A program made the translations under genes and the position numbers. Shown piece by piece: positions 12,180 to 25,044 of a stretch of DNA of 64,000 bases. Source of the DNA: Fistulifera solaris (lineage: Eukaryota > Bacillariophyta > Bacillariophyceae > Naviculales > Stauroneidaceae); the NCBI GenBank assembly GCA_030295235.1, contig AP026123.1, positions 558,001 to 622,000 on the forward strand, read 5' to 3'. A model generated the notes under the pieces. That model did no database searches. It had not been told where the DNA came from and saw only the letters and a list, made by a program, of their open reading frames with translations. Position 1 is the stretch's first letter. Every line of letters starts with the position of its first letter.

Positions 12180-15100
12180 TTACAAGAAAGCTTTATATTG
12201 CTTCACGTCCTCCTTGGTACTAAGCTTACCCGAGGCAACAGATTGGCCGTGGGTACCGGGCATCGGCATGTTTTGCGGAATGGAGACGAGACTGGAGCCA
12301 CTAGGTGGGACGTTTGTCAATCTCGTAGCAATAGTAGATGCACCGAGCGAACCCGCATAGGAATCGGAATCATTATATCCGCGGTACCCACTCGAAGGGC
12401 CACCCGTTTTTTCGAGTTCCATCTTCAGAAGAAGATGTAGTAGACTCTTCGTCGGAATCTTCATCGGAATTGCTTCCTTCCGAGTCAGAAGCGTCGCCTT
12501 CTTTGTCGGTCGCTGTCGTAACTGTACGCGTTTTGCCCCAAGAGAAATCATCCATATTGGCGAAAGCGTAAATAGGAAGAATGAAGTAGAACACGGGAAT
12601 ACCAGCGACACAAAGACAGCGAACCACCACAGATAATCCCATCGCGAGCGAACAAGGAATGAAAGCATCTGTAGTGAGAACGAAACTGCATAGAATATCA
12701 ACACAAACGTGTCGATAAGCTCGGGCTGGGTGATGAAAAGATATGCCAGGTAACCAATGTAGATCAATGAGGCTGGGAGAATCATCGTGACGATCAAGTC
12801 CATGACGACGACCATTTTCATGGAAAACATGCAGATACCACACATTGTTTGGACCTTTAGCAGCTCGTACATGTTATGAAACGTAGAATTGATCCAGCGA
12901 CGGCGCTGTGAAAGAAGAATCCACATCGTGTGTGGCACGATCGTCCAACACATCGCTTCGGGTACGAAACTCAGTCTCATTCCTGGAAAGTACTGCAAAA
13001 GCAGTGTTGTAAGCATTCGATCCTCTCCTAGCTCAAAAGATTCTTCTCGTGAAGTGAAGGGATATCGTTGCGTGCGTAATCCGTGTATACCAAATCATGT
13101 GCGATCAAGCATTTCATATCTTCTGTCATCACACGATACCTTCAAAGAAAAAATTAGTCACGAAACGCGAAAGATTTGTAGGGTGTGCCGAGTAAACTTA
13201 CATTGTAAAACAACCGGGTAAGCATGTCACGCAACCGAAAACAGATTCGAAAGCTTTCTTCAAGTGGTGACTGGAATAGTACTCGAACACTTGAATCATG
13301 GTGACCCAAGATTGCGCCTTGTTGTCTACTTGGGTCTCTCCACAGCAAGCCAGAATCTTTTTATCCTGCTCCATGCTGTACACCATGTGGGACATCGAAT
13401 CTACATGGACCCTGGTGTCGGCATCAATTGTCATCAGGTATTCGATGTCTTTCGCGGGCATGCCTAAACTGAAAAGAGCTTTCACGAGAGCCATGTCAAG
13501 CTCACTAGGTTCGCGGTTGTAATGAATGCGATTGAACATGCCAGCCAGAACCAGCTGCGAGTCACGCTTCCCTCGATTACCAGGACGACCGCTAGATTGC
13601 TCTTCTGGGCCGCCACGCTTTACAACCACAACATACTTCAGCGACAATTCAACTTCCTGGACTTCTTTTTCGTAAACTCCAGCGTAAACACTTGCATAGT
13701 TGTCACGTCGACGTCCAAGAGATCGATAATGATGGGTTTCGTCGTCTTCATTTATTTCGAAACCAAGAATACGAGCGCAGATCTCGGGCGTACTGTACTT
13801 TTCACCGCTTCCAGTAATAACACCGTCCGCGACCACGCACACCAATTTGTTCTCCTCGGGGTAAGTTGTGTGGATCACGGAATCAAGAGTCTTACGCAAC
13901 TCGCCATCACCTTCATTGTAGCAAGGGACCATCACCATGACCGCCGCTTGCAAATCGTCCTCCGCAAAGCTTCGGTGAGATCTGCGGAACAAAAAAAGAC
14001 CAGAGAATGAGAAGAAAGACGCGATTTTTTCTCCGAGAACGACAACTCAAGCTGGATCTTACCTGCATAAGTAAACAAAGGAGCACAAAACCTGCGAGTC
14101 AAAAAGATCAAGACGGGAACGTGTCAGTCGCGATTATGGCGTGAGAAAAGCTATGTCCCACAAACGCATTTTTCTTCTCACCTGCACCGCAAGGAATCCT
14201 GTGATGAAGAATAGGAAGAAGTACCTGATAGAGGGGAAAAGAAAGAAGGCGAACGTTAGATGGTGGAAGAATGAGTCATATTTTTGTCGGCTTGGCTCAA
14301 TTGGGCCGTGCCAAGACTCTCCGAAGAGAATCCGGCACCATAGACCCGTCTAGACGCTTCTTGAATTCACATGCAGTTGGACTTACATTAATACACCAAT
14401 GGAATTGCACGCCGGATCGTAGCGGTCGTCCACAACTGCCTCGAAGAAGAGCTGATCCAAACAGCTGGGTGGAAAGGGGTTAGATTGGCGTTCATGTCGT
14501 GACAACGTCATCTGTCCGAGACTTACTATAAGTAATCGTCCGTGTCAAAGAGATCATAATAGATCGCAGTAGCGTCCCTGTTCAACTGGATCATGATCAG
14601 CTGGTGTAAATCCGCATAAAGATAAGCGTTGGGGTGATCGAGGCTCTCCGAGATGGTGTTCGTCTTGTTGTCCCAAAGATCGCTAACGTACTGCGTCACA
14701 TTGTAAATCGTATTCTTGATTCGAATGTATTGCATCCCATTTTGACCAAGCTCCCATTGTGGAATGACCAATTGTCCGGCCACGTCGTCTTTGAACTGTG
14801 CTTTGACGGCGTCGATGCCGACGATCTGATCGTGACAAGGAATTCCGGTAAGCAAATCGAGTTCCGTCAACTGCGTGCAGGTAGATGTATCATGCGTGGC
14901 CAAATACTCGTTCTTGGTCGTATTCAAGCAGAACGCGGGAAGTCGAGCCGGTGCTACACGGGGAAACAGGCGACTAGCGTCATTTCCCAGAAACTGGAGA
15001 ATTCCATCCTTACCACCGGGGTGGCGATCAACGTAGCCAGCCATGTCATAGATAGTTCCAAAAATTGTGATCCAAGCTTCTCCTTGTTGCTTCCAAATCT

Positions 15101-16057
15101 CCGACTGAGTGTACTTGTAACTTTCTTTGCAGAAATAGAGGGGTAAAAAGCCGATTCCTCCTACGGTGATGGCCGACATTAAAATCGCAATCATGCAAAT
15201 GGTCACTTTCTCACTGCGAGAATAAAATGAACATGTTAGTAACTGATGCCGCAAAACAGGTAGCAAACAAGACGAATGCCGCAAGCAACAAAAGTCGAAT
15301 TCAAAGACAAGGACCAGAATTGACAAGAAACGTACCGCCACGCTTGTTTCGGACCAGCACCCTCTTTCGGAACACAAGCATCCGGTATCAAGAAAGTACA
15401 GATAAAAGCAAGCGATCGCCAAGCCTGCGATCCAGGAGGACTTTCGGGACGCTTGTAATCTTGCAAAGGCGGCTCAAATCCGTTTTTGGCCCGCTTTGAA
15501 TTTTTGGAGGCCGCCGAACGCGCACTTCTCGCACTGCGAATACTGTGCACCGATTTCGAGCTGGTACTGCGTCCACTGCGATTCGATCGATTGCTTCGTA
15601 CACTGCGATCTTCGTGACTACCGACCGAAGTGTCGTCGGCGGCAGCTTCGCCGGGTGCGACCGACAATCCGTGTCGATACTCGTCGTACAATGCAGCATC
15701 GCCATCGCGAGGAGGTCCAGCGTATCCGTCATAGGGAATGGGCATTTCCTCGGGGTAGCGAGGAGGCGGGTAATTTCCATGAGGATATGCGCCAGGAGGA
15801 ATGTATCCGCTACCCAGACTACGTTCGTCGCGATAGCCTTGACTGTAGGCCGTCGAGTTGCCCCCATAAGAAGTTCCTGCATACGAAGTGCCCCCGTAGG
15901 ATGTTCCTGTAAACGACCCCGAGTAAGAGGCAGATCCTTGCAGCTGCTGTTTCAACATCATCACCTGTTCCGCCAGTTCCGCTTTCTCTCGAGCTAAACG
16001 TTCCGCTTCTTCGGGAGTGTAATGGCCGTTGTGGCCCATTCCGTTCTCCGGCATCAT
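12180..16057 (-). CDS. Chitin synthase with cytochrome-b5-like domain, paralogue 1
   Basis: A GT2-family membrane chitin synthase of about 1,100 residues that would polymerise UDP-GlcNAc. Seven exons are supported by GT-AG junctions: 16057-15336, 15213-14527, 14464-14387, 14224-14182, 14091-14063, 13981-13202 and 13139-12180. The N terminus is low-complexity (Gly/Tyr/Pro, then Ser/Arg repeats). A membrane segment (MIAILMSAITVGGIGFLPLYF) leads into a cytochrome-b5-like heme fold (WITIFGTIYDMAGYVDRHPGG). The catalytic part has ADGVITGSGE, MTIDADTRV, EYYSSHHLKKAFESVFGC, GEDRMLTT and QRRRW, followed by C-terminal membrane helices and WGKTRTV. Frame breaks sit at the runs 13035-13038 and 12612-12614 (one base missing each) and at 12407-12412 (one extra). 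Correcting them gives exactly 1,100 codons. It faces its paralogue across 16058-17074. Confidence 0.88.
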
Positions 16058-17074
16058 TGTGGATTCTTCAAATTGTGTCTGCCGCAGACGACTTTAGAAA
16101 AAGGCAAGATTCTCTTTGTGTTCTTGACAATCAAAAGAACGTTGTTGATGAAGTCCTTTTCGTCGACAGAAACAAATAAAAAATAATTGAGGTGCAGCTT
16201 GACCCGTCTCCACCGCAATGCTGTGTTTAGGTTTTAGAGTCTTTCGAGAAATTTTTAGTACCGTATCCAATTCGCGACTCTGCACTGGCTGTATGTATAG
16301 TTCACGTTCTATAGACCCCTAAGTGAAAAAGAACACAAGATAGTTTGTTGGACCGGGCTTAAGATGGCCGTGCCTGACAGCTACACTAAAAGCTATAGTT
16401 TCAATCCCTAATGCCAATTGTTTATTGGTTTTGATTGGCTTATCTACGCCAACTAAGCACAGTTCGATGTGCCCTTTGCCAACGAATAATCGAATCACGT
16501 TTCTGAGTTGACATTTAGACAAAGAGCGAAACGTAAAACGCGCCAAGAGCCAGCAAGGATTCTTTCGCCCTTTTTATTTTTTACCGCACAGCGCACAGCT
16601 CATTTTTTCGTTCACTTGTATGTGAAACGTATTCGCTGAACCGGTGCGATGAAAAATATCCATTAACACGGATTACGGTATCGGTCATTGACTATTGCCC
16701 CTGTCGTAGTGTGAAACTCCCATTTTACACCCATCGAATTTATGCAGTAGTGCGGTCCCGGTTCCACCCGTGCCGGTACTCAGGAAAAGCTTGTGAGTAC
16801 AGTACGACCTATTGTAATAAATCTCACTCCGTTTATGGTTCCGCGTCCTTTTGACCCTCTTGTTTTCAAAAGTCAAAAGCGCTTGGGCCGCCAGCATCTT
16901 GTCGGCCAAGAAAACGGAGGCCAACAAATCCATTGCCGTGAAAGTGTGTCTTGACGATTCACTAATCCCTTTTGACTTGCAATTTAACAAAGAGACTCTT
17001 CTCTCACTGAATCTATTTGAATACTCATTTGATTAGTAAAGAGCGAGCCGCAGAGACTCTTTGATTACGAGAAA
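16058..17074. promoter_or_regulatory. Shared region between divergent chitin synthases
   Basis: These 1,017 bp separate the two start codons and must hold both promoters, or one bidirectional promoter. No coding frame is convincing. No long repeat between the two halves was obvious by eye, so any inverted duplication seems limited to the coding parts. Confidence 0.6.
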
Positions 17075-20000
17075 ATGGACACTTCGACAATCTCTTCCAC
17101 CAAGTCGGAAAAGTCGTCCTCGCACGCCTTGTCCGTGTTGGCGAAAATGATGCATGAACAAACCGAATTGGTGAATGCCATGGCGGCAGCCGCAAATCGC
17201 CCCGCACGAACTCCGGAAGAAGCCGCGCGGATCGCTCAAGAAAAAGAAGAACTCGCGCAGCGTGTCTTGTACTTGCAAGGGCAAATGGCGGCCGCGACCG
17301 AAGATGCGAGTCGCATGAGTGCCGGCGGATCGACGTTTGCGGGGGGATCTATATTACCGCCGGGATCGACGTTTACGGCGGGAAATTCGACGTATGTTGA
17401 TTCGCAAGGGGGTCGACATTCCCGGGGAGCTATGTCGACGGAAACATCCCTCCGGGGCCGTATGCGGGTCATCCGGGCTTTGCCAACGGTCCACCGGTTT
17501 ATCCAGGAGGTTATCCTCCTCATCAATTCCATGGACCAGGTCCAATTTATCCGGGGGCTATCCGGTTGGCGCAGCCTATCCTCCTAGTGTGGGTTATTCG
17601 CAGGATGGCTATTCGCAGGGTTACTCCCACGACGGTCGTTCACAAGGTTACTCGCACGATGGCCATTCATATCATTCACAGGGGTATCCACACGCCCCGT
17701 ATCCCCCGGGTGGATACGATCTACCTCCAGGGCCGCCGCCTTACAATGGGCACATGGTACCGCCCGGTCCTTACCCCATGGACCCTCACGAACGAAGTCA
17801 AGGATACGGTGGGGCTCCCTACATCAGCGGAGGTTCCTCGGTGCACAGCGGCATGGGACGCAGTGTTCGAAGCAGTCACAGTGTTCGTAGTAGTCATAGC
17901 GTCCGCAGCAGTCACAGTCGCTCAAGTCGCAGCCGCGGAGCGCATCAACCCTATGATGTCGAAGTCACGTACGGTGCCGGACCCCGGGTTCCGATTGTCG
18001 TTTCGGCCGATTTCAACGGCCCGCCCATGGGTCGTTCCGATGATGAGTATTCGATGGGCAGTCAAAGCTACCATAGTAACAGAAGCGGACGGTCGAATCG
18101 TAGTGGCCGCAGCAACAAGAGTAGTCGCAGCACTGGCGTCTCTATCAGCAGTGGTCGCAGTTCGCGCAGTGGAAAGAGTTCCAAGAAGAAAAAGAAAAAC
18201 CATGGCTTTGAACCTCCCATTGAAGAGTTTGTTCGAGAAGAGAATCCACCGGGTTCGCGTACTTGGAAAAACATTTCTCGAGCTTGCACGTTTCTGGTGC
18301 CCGATGCGTGTGTCCCGAAAGAAGGAGCTGGTCCGAAGCAGGCGTGGCGGTAAGTGATACATGCAACAAATTTTGACAGAAAAGAGTTGTCCAAGATCGA
18401 TTCTAACGTTTCCATTTGCAATTGTAGTGAGAAAATTACCATTTGCTTGATTGCCATCTTCTTTTCTTTGCTCATCGTTGGTGGTATTGGTTTTCTGCCC
18501 ATCTTTTTCTGCCGATCATCGACCAGATTTACTGCAGAGGAAGCCAAGGAGGAGAATCTGATTGGGTTACCGTGTACGGTAACCTCTATAATTTGGGTGC
18601 CTATGAAAGTCAACACCCGGGTGGTGCTGACACGATTCGCGCGTATCGCGGCGAAGACGCGAGCAACCGTTTCCCCGACTTCCGATGGGTTGGATGCCAG
18701 AGTATTGCATGAACTCGAACAAGACAGATTACATCAAGTCCAATTTCATTACTCCCGAATGCGATCTGTCGGCCAAAGAAGAGGAAGGAAATCCTTTCTG
18801 TCACGTCAGCACGGTTGGTCTGGATAGTATTCGAAACCTTTTGAGTGATTACCGGGAAGGTGTGGTAGTTGTTCCTCAGTGGGATCTTGGAAAAGAACAG
18901 CAACAATGGATTCGCATCGACAAGAACATCTACAACGTTACCCAGTACGTGGATTCGTTGCGAGATCCTGCTACAAGGAGAATCAACACCAGCCCCTCGC
19001 ATCCCAACGCACTACTGAACGAAAATCTCCATCTCGTGTTGGTCAATAAGTTGAACCAAGACGCTACGTCGGTGTTTTATGATGTTTTCCAAGACGATGC
19101 TCAGGCGTACATGGAGTAAGTGAACTGCTAGCAGTGCCGACTAACATGATGACGTCGCAATCTCACACAGCTATCCGCAGATGCTTCGACGAGCTTTTTC
19201 TACGAGGCCAGGCTGGACGATCGGTATGATCCAGCCTGCCGAAGCATCGGTGTATTCATGTACTTCTTTCTCTTCTTCATCGCTGGTCTGCTTTTTGTGC
19301 AGGTTGGCTGCTCCCTTGTCTATCTGGCTCGAAAGCATCGAATCTTCCACGAAGATGATCTCCAGGCTGCTGTTATGGTGATGGTGCCTTGCTACAACGA
19401 AGGCAACACTGAGCTAGAGAAGACGTGCAACAGTGTTCTGAGAACCAGCTACCCCGTGGAGAACAAGGTGATGTGTATTGTGGCAGATGGTGTCATTACT
19501 GGCTCAGGAGAAACATGTAGTACGCCAGAGACTTGCGCCAAGATTCTCGGATTTGAAATAGACTTTGAAAAGGACGATACTCATCATTACCGAAGTTTGG
19601 GAAAGAATCGAGACAACTTTGCCGGCGTCTACACTGGAACGTGGAAGAAGAAGGACGGCGACATCGAGCGCGAACTTAAGTACATTGTGATAGTAAAAGA
19701 GGCGGACCGGAAGAAAGAGGCTCGAGTCGCGCCGGTAACCGTGGTAAACGCGATTCTCAACTTGTTCTCACGGGCTTGTTCAATCGTATTCATTATAATC
19801 GAGAGCCTAGCGAACTCGATATTGCTTTGGTGAAGGCCTTGTTTAGTCTCGGACTACCTGCCAAGGACATTGAATACTTGATGACGATCGATGCTGATAC
19901 TAGGGTCCACGAGGAATCGATTTCTCACATGGTTTACCACCTGGAGCACGACAAGTTGGTACTAGCGTGTTGTGGTGAAACACAAGTAGATAACAAGGCT

Positions 20001-21166
20001 GCCTCTTGGGTAACAATGATCCAAGTTTTCGAATACTACTCAAGTCACCATTTAAAGAAAGCTTTCGAGTCCGTGTTCGGTTGTGTCACCTGCTTACCCG
20101 GTTGTTTCACAATGTAAGCTTTCGCGAAAGTGATTCACCAATGAAAGCACCTTTAAACCGTACTCACCATTTTTAACGACAGGTACCGTGTCTTTACAGA
20201 CGAGTTGAAATGCTTGATCTCTAACGATCAAGTGTACATTGATTACGCCCGCAATGACATCCCTTCGCTTCATGAAAAGAACTTATTCGAACTTGGTGAA
20301 GATCGAATGCTTACAACGCTTCTTCTTCAGCACTTCCCGGGCATGCGTCTAAGCTTCGTTCCGGAAGCCATGTGCTGGACCATTGTACCGCATACATTGA
20401 AGATTCTTCTGAGTCAACGTCGACGATGGATCAATTCGACTTTCCACAACATGTACGAATTGCTTAAAGTTGAGACGATGTGTGGAATTTGTTGCCTGTC
20501 CATGAAAACTGTCGTGGTCATGGATCTCATTGTCACAATGATTCTCCCAGCATCTCTTGCCTATGTTGTTTACTTGACCTATCTCTTCGTGACCGAACCT
20601 GAGTCGATTGACATGTTTATCATCATTTTCTATGGTATCACTTTTGGTATGCAGATGGTGTCGTTCCTAATCAGATCCAGGTGGGATTATCTTTGGTGGT
20701 TCTTTGTTTTCACTTTCGTGGGTATTCCGGTCTTCTACTTTCTACTTCCAATTTACGCCTTCACAAACATGGACGACTTTTCCTGGGGAAAAACTCGTAC
20801 TGTTGCTGGCGGAGATGAAGGAAAACAGAAGTCAGGGGGGATGGAAAATCTAAGAGATTTGACTCGAAAGCTGACTTGTTACCGGAAGAAGCGGTATCGA
20901 AACGGCAAGGAGGATCAGTGTCTGGTACATCGCAGTCAAAAAAGCTCAGCAGATCAACGCGTGATTCGCAAACTGGTTCTACTCGAGGACCAAAAGGGGA
21001 TGCATCTATTGCTTCTGGGACGAACTCCGCAGTTTCTGGGGGACCAAGTGGCGCACCTTCAGTAATATCTGGGCTAACAGGGTTCACCGACGGATCCGGA
21101 TTCGTTGGATCTTCATCGGTGAAAGAATCCAAAGAAAAGTTGCAAGAATGCAAAGTGGAGCTTTGA
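17075..21166 (+). CDS. Chitin synthase with cytochrome-b5-like domain, paralogue 2
   Basis: Same architecture as the gene at 12180-16057, in four exons: 17075-18349, 18428-19115, 19171-20113 and 20183-21166. Introns after AWR, in the DYP region and before YRVFTDE match the paralogue, whose three extra introns are absent here. The N terminus is longer and richer in Gly/Tyr/Pro/His (SQGYSHDGRSQGYSHDG) and Ser/Arg/His repeats. The b5-like domain reads WVTVYGNLYNLGAYESQHPGG. Catalytic motifs are ADGVITGSGE, MTIDADTRV, EYYSSHHLKKAFESVFGC, GEDRMLTT and QRRRW. Seven single-base losses break the frame: at G runs 17424-17427, 17553-17557 and 20835-20840, C run 18673-18676, A run 19695-19698, and near 18545 and 19178. 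Restoring seven bases gives exactly 1,299 codons. It is either a real gene with sequence errors or a decaying copy; I favour the former. Confidence 0.82.
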
Positions 21167-21448
21167 GACTTTATATAATATATTTTGTTTAACGTACTTT
21201 TCTTGTCAATTTCCATCCTTGTTCTCTGTATTGTATTTGACTCTAAGGAACAACTCCTTGTAAGACACGGACCCATTCGACTAAATCTGATGGCTGCTTT
21301 GAATAAACAGCTCCTGCACAACTGTGTAAGATCTTTTTCCTTTATTCCTGCACAAGGAAAGCAGCGAAAAAGATAGGCTACGGCTATTTGAAAAAGTTTA
21401 GTAATATTCGAAGTAAAAAGTAACAGATTAAATCCGTCGACGAAAAGT

Positions 21449-23296
21449 TTACGCCTCAACGAATTGGTTGGGATCGACTTCACGCAGAAGCTTTTCGTTA
21501 TCCTTCTTCAGCGTCGCCCCGCCACCAAACGCAATAGCTCCTTGTCCCTTCACACCAGCGGGTTTTCTTGGTTCGTACTTCTTCGCAGCCTCGATAATGT
21601 GTTGCTGAATCTCTTTCATGGGTGGAAGTTCCTTGCCAAGCGCTTTCTTCGCAACAACTTCCGCTGCCAACTTTCCTCCGAATACAGCTCCTTCCATGCT
21701 TCCAAGATATTTCTGCGACGTCCAATCACCAGCCATGGTGAAGTTAGGAATAGGCGTACGCTGACTTGGGCGGTACTTGTTGCGACCAGGGATAGCGGCG
21801 TAAACGGAACGTGGTACCTTGACCACTGCGTACTTGAGAAGCTTTGCCTTGGCGTTCGGATATGCAGAGCCCTGTTTCACTGTCGATGGCCACTTTTCGT
21901 CCGCAGCAATCTCGGTTGGGAATAGTCGCGCCAGTTCGCCCATGGTGGCGTCAATGATCTCTTCGTCTGACTTGGCGATCCAATTGACATTGCCACCAGC
22001 AAGAGGTGAGCATGGAGCAAACACAAGTTCGAGCATACTCTTATCAGGATCGGCGTATTCTTTGCAGGTGACGCTCATGTCAGCATACACAGACAGCAAA
22101 GGTGATCGAGAAAAGCACAAGTGATCAACGGCTTTTAACTTGCGATCAAACCACATGTGTAGGTTGATCACAGGGATACCCTCCAACTCATCGAACTGAC
22201 GGAAGTACGGCATGTTCTGCCATTTCATAGGAACAAAGCGCTTGACGATATCTACAGGCATGGCGGAAACGTATTCATCAGCTACAACCTTTTCGCCCGA
22301 GCGCAGCAACAAAAAATCCACTGAGCCGTCTTCTTTTGTTACAATTTCTTGGACCGGTGCATTTGTAAAGACCTTTCCGCCTCTGGCTTCAATGTGATCA
22401 ACCATGGGCTTACACAAACGATCGGGTTGGTTACCATCCAAGAACGCCATCTGCAAACCATTATCCTCATTGAGGAATCGGTTCATGGCTGTAAGAACCA
22501 CAGTCATGGATAGCTTGTCCGGGTCAATAAAGTCAAGAGCTTTTGCCATACTGATGAAGACTTCCTCGTTGATTCGTTCAGGCATACCGTATTTACGCAT
22601 GAACTCCAGAACAGAGAGTTCATCTTGTTCGTCAATAAAGTCCTGTCCTCGGATGAGCATGGGAATGAGCGGAGGAGCCGTTTGCAACTTCTCTCCCAAC
22701 GTAAGCATCTTTTGGTTGCTCAAGATTGCCAAAGCAAAGTTGAAGGGCGCAGGGATGCCCGGAATGAAATCAAAGGTGGTGAATTCACCCGGCAGCTCCT
22801 GCATGGCGAAAATCATTTTGTGCACTTTCCATTGCAAGCGATCGTGGATGCCGAGTTCATCGAAGAGGTTCATCATGTTGGGATACGCACCAAAGAAGAT
22901 GTGTAAGCCTGTTTCGATCCAATCGCCGTCTTTGTCTTGCCAAGCCGAGACTTTCCCGCCGAGAACGTCTCTGGCTTCGTAAACCACGGGCTCATGTCCA
23001 GCGTCACTCAAATACTTGGCACATGCCAAACCAGAGAGGCCTCCGCCGATGATGGCAACTTTCTTTTTGTTGGCCGGCGAGGCCTTGAGCTCGTTGCGAA
23101 AGGACGAGGATAGCTCGTTGTAAAGGCGATAGTTGTCAGTGTTTTCAACATTTGGCTTGGGATAATCTTTCATAACGAAAGTAGAGGAGGACTTCTGCTT
23201 GGATGGAATGCCCACGGGTGTGTGAGGCGCGAAAGCGAGTGTGCTCGAGGCCATAGCGACCGCGAGTAAGGAATAGAATGCCTTTTGCAAGTTCAT
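21449..23296 (-). CDS. PDS: 15-cis-phytoene desaturase (plant type), plastid
   Basis: Carries out the first desaturations of phytoene toward zeta-carotene in carotenoid synthesis, using FAD and plastoquinone. The dinucleotide-binding motif [20 protein letters not shown] is followed by [11 protein letters not shown], and the C-terminal FAD motif is [20 protein letters not shown]. The ATG at 23296 starts a hydrophobic signal ([17 protein letters not shown]) whose A-F junction is typical of diatom bipartite plastid targeting. A TTG 36 bp upstream is not credible. Length is 615 aa, normal for the family plus presequence. The frame is uninterrupted and there is no intron. It converges with the chitin synthase (282-bp gap). 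Its product feeds fucoxanthin and diadinoxanthin synthesis in diatoms. Confidence 0.95.
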   Translation of the reverse strand: MNLQKAFYSLLAVAMASSTLAFAPHTPVGIPSKQKSSSTFVMKDYPKPNVENTDNYRLYNELSSSFRNELKASPANKKKVAIIGGGLSGLACAKYLSDAGHEPVVYEARDVLGGKVSAWQDKDGDWIETGLHIFFGAYPNMMNLFDELGIHDRLQWKVHKMIFAMQELPGEFTTFDFIPGIPAPFNFALAILSNQKMLTLGEKLQTAPPLIPMLIRGQDFIDEQDELSVLEFMRKYGMPERINEEVFISMAKALDFIDPDKLSMTVVLTAMNRFLNEDNGLQMAFLDGNQPDRLCKPMVDHIEARGGKVFTNAPVQEIVTKEDGSVDFLLLRSGEKVVADEYVSAMPVDIVKRFVPMKWQNMPYFRQFDELEGIPVINLHMWFDRKLKAVDHLCFSRSPLLSVYADMSVTCKEYADPDKSMLELVFAPCSPLAGGNVNWIAKSDEEIIDATMGELARLFPTEIAADEKWPSTVKQGSAYPNAKAKLLKYAVVKVPRSVYAAIPGRNKYRPSQRTPIPNFTMAGDWTSQKYLGSMEGAVFGGKLAAEVVAKKALGKELPPMKEIQQHIIEAAKKYEPRKPAGVKGQGAIAFGGGATLKKDNEKLLREVDPNQFVEA

Positions 23297-23597
23297 TGTC
23301 TCTACAATGCGATGATTTTTGACTGATTCCAAACGTTATACCGTCGACACAGGCAAACCGTCGATCCAGGCAATGAATGACCTGGTAATTATCGAAAAGA
23401 AAGAGGTGTTTCTTGATGTGGTATCCTGACGGGCACGAAACGTAACATCCATCATTGACTTGGCCTCATTTTGTCATCTTTGTTGGCGGCCGCTTCTTCG
23501 ACGAAGGATGAATGACTACTTTCGGAAAAACTGTAGTACGTCAGCCAAGGGCAATTTACCGTCGACCGTCAGACGTCCTTTGAACGAGTATGAATCA

Positions 23598-23645
23598 AAG
23601 TGTAGACGACGTTTTCAACGACTGCATTTTCAGTCATGAATCACA
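23598..23645 (+). repeat. Dispersed element, copy 3
   Basis: AAGTGTAGACG, then AACGACTGCATTTTCAGTCA followed by TGAATCACA. The core carries one extra T. Confidence 0.75.
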
Positions 23646-23798
23646 TTTCGTGTGTGACTCCTCGCTCACTACTGGTAACGTCCATCTTTTCTGCTCGTTT
23701 AAATCAACCCAAGCGACTAAAATGTCCTTAGTTGCATCTGTATTCTACAAATCGACTTTTTACGGCAAAATCGGTGCGGATCATTGCCGTTTGTACTT

Positions 23799-23853
23799 AC
23801 TATACACCCAAAATGTTATTTTTAGGGAACCACGACTGCGTTTCAGTCATGAG
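23799..23853 (+). repeat. Dispersed element, copy 4
   Basis: ACTATACACCCAAAATGTTA, then a spacer and CCACGACTGCGTTTCAGTCA followed by TGAG. It lies 200 bp from copy 3, in the same orientation. Confidence 0.75.
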
Positions 23854-24182
23854 TAATAATTCGAGCTATGTGCGACGTTGTTTGTTTGTGCAAACAAAAA
23901 AAAGTTGTGTCTATAGTAGCGCTATGGTTGAGAAGTGATGCATCGTTATCTAGTATCTTACCGGGAATCTAGGCGCTATGGTTCGTCAGGAACCGAAGCT
24001 TCGGTAGCATCAAAACGTGGTCGGTTACCTCAACTCATGAAAACATTACTTCAAAGTAGACATGCATTAAGGACGCTTTTGCTTTAACATGATCTTAAAT
24101 TTGTACTTATCATTATTTGCTCATTAATCTGATTTAATCATGACTCTTTTGTCATGTCACTCCGTCAGTGCGTTCGTACCTA

Positions 24183-24775
24183 CTAGACTAAATCAATCTT
24201 TGCCCCCACGGCTTCTAATCTCGCTTTGAGCTCTTCCGCTTTATCAGCACTAAGATCCTTCTGTAAAATGGTAGGAGCATTCTCTACGAATTCTTTGGCT
24301 TCCTTGAGACCCAGGCCCGAAATAGCACGAACTTCTTTGATGACTTTGATCTTGGCCTTGTCATCAAAACCCGACAATTGTACCGAAAAAAGCGCCGGTG
24401 CTTCTACGACTGGAGCACTTTCTTCCGCACTAGATCCACCTGTATTGCCGGACGCCAACATCTCTAACTGTCGTTCAATGGCGGCATTTTGCTTGGGTGT
24501 AATGGTCCTTCCTAATTTAAAGTTGATACTGGCCGTCAACAAAGCTGTTTCCATGGTATCCAGCCACAAAATTTTGTGAAAGATCGAGTCGACTTTTTGA
24601 TTTGTTCTTGTGTTAGTCGATGCGTCGTCCAAACGATTTCCTGACAGGCCGGCATTTCAACTTCTTGTTGCAGCCGTACGGCACTATCATGAAATTGCGC
24701 CCGTAAAGGACGTTCTAGACACCTCCGGGCGGATCTCAGTCCCAGTCCTGTACAAGTAGTACGTAATGGTAGCAT
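24183..24775 (-). CDS. Organellar ribosomal protein bL12, probably mitochondrial (copy 1)
   Basis: A stalk protein of the large ribosomal subunit that recruits translation GTPases. The C-terminal domain is canonical ([27 protein letters not shown], ending [11 protein letters not shown]). The N terminus from the ATG at 24775 is rich in Arg, Leu and Ser and lacks acidic residues ([19 protein letters not shown]), as in mitochondrial presequences. One base is missing in the run at 24594-24598; restoring it joins QEQIKK to [19 protein letters not shown]. About 197 aa. The dimerisation segment is unlike that of bacterial L12, whereas the copy at 27453 has a more typical one. The compartment is an inference from sequence composition. 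Confidence 0.85.
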
Positions 24776-25044
24776 TTGTAATTAACTCAAAGAAAATGCG
24801 CGATTAGAATGGAGATATAACAAGAAGGGCATCAATGGCTCATTTTCATCAACAACAGAATCATCAAGAAGGTCGCGCCTTTATTGCCGTACGACGTATA
24901 CTGCCCAGCAGCACAAATGTAGCTCGTGACTGACTCGTGACTGAGGTAACAAGACCTTTTCAAAAATAATGCTGATCGCGAGCCGGATCGATAGCGCCTC
25001 GAATTGTTTCACAACATTTATTAATCAAGTCAAGTGCATTTAGG

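Larger units (their letters stand above)
23297..24182. other. Intergenic region with two dispersed elements
   Basis: Lies upstream of phytoene desaturase and downstream of bL12. Contains element copies at 23598-23645 and 23799-23853. The open frames at 23590 and 23732 run through these elements and have no other support. Confidence 0.55.

Noticed and set aside
12338-14010. Plus-strand frames within the first chitin synthase
   Set aside because: Shadows of a well-supported minus-strand gene.
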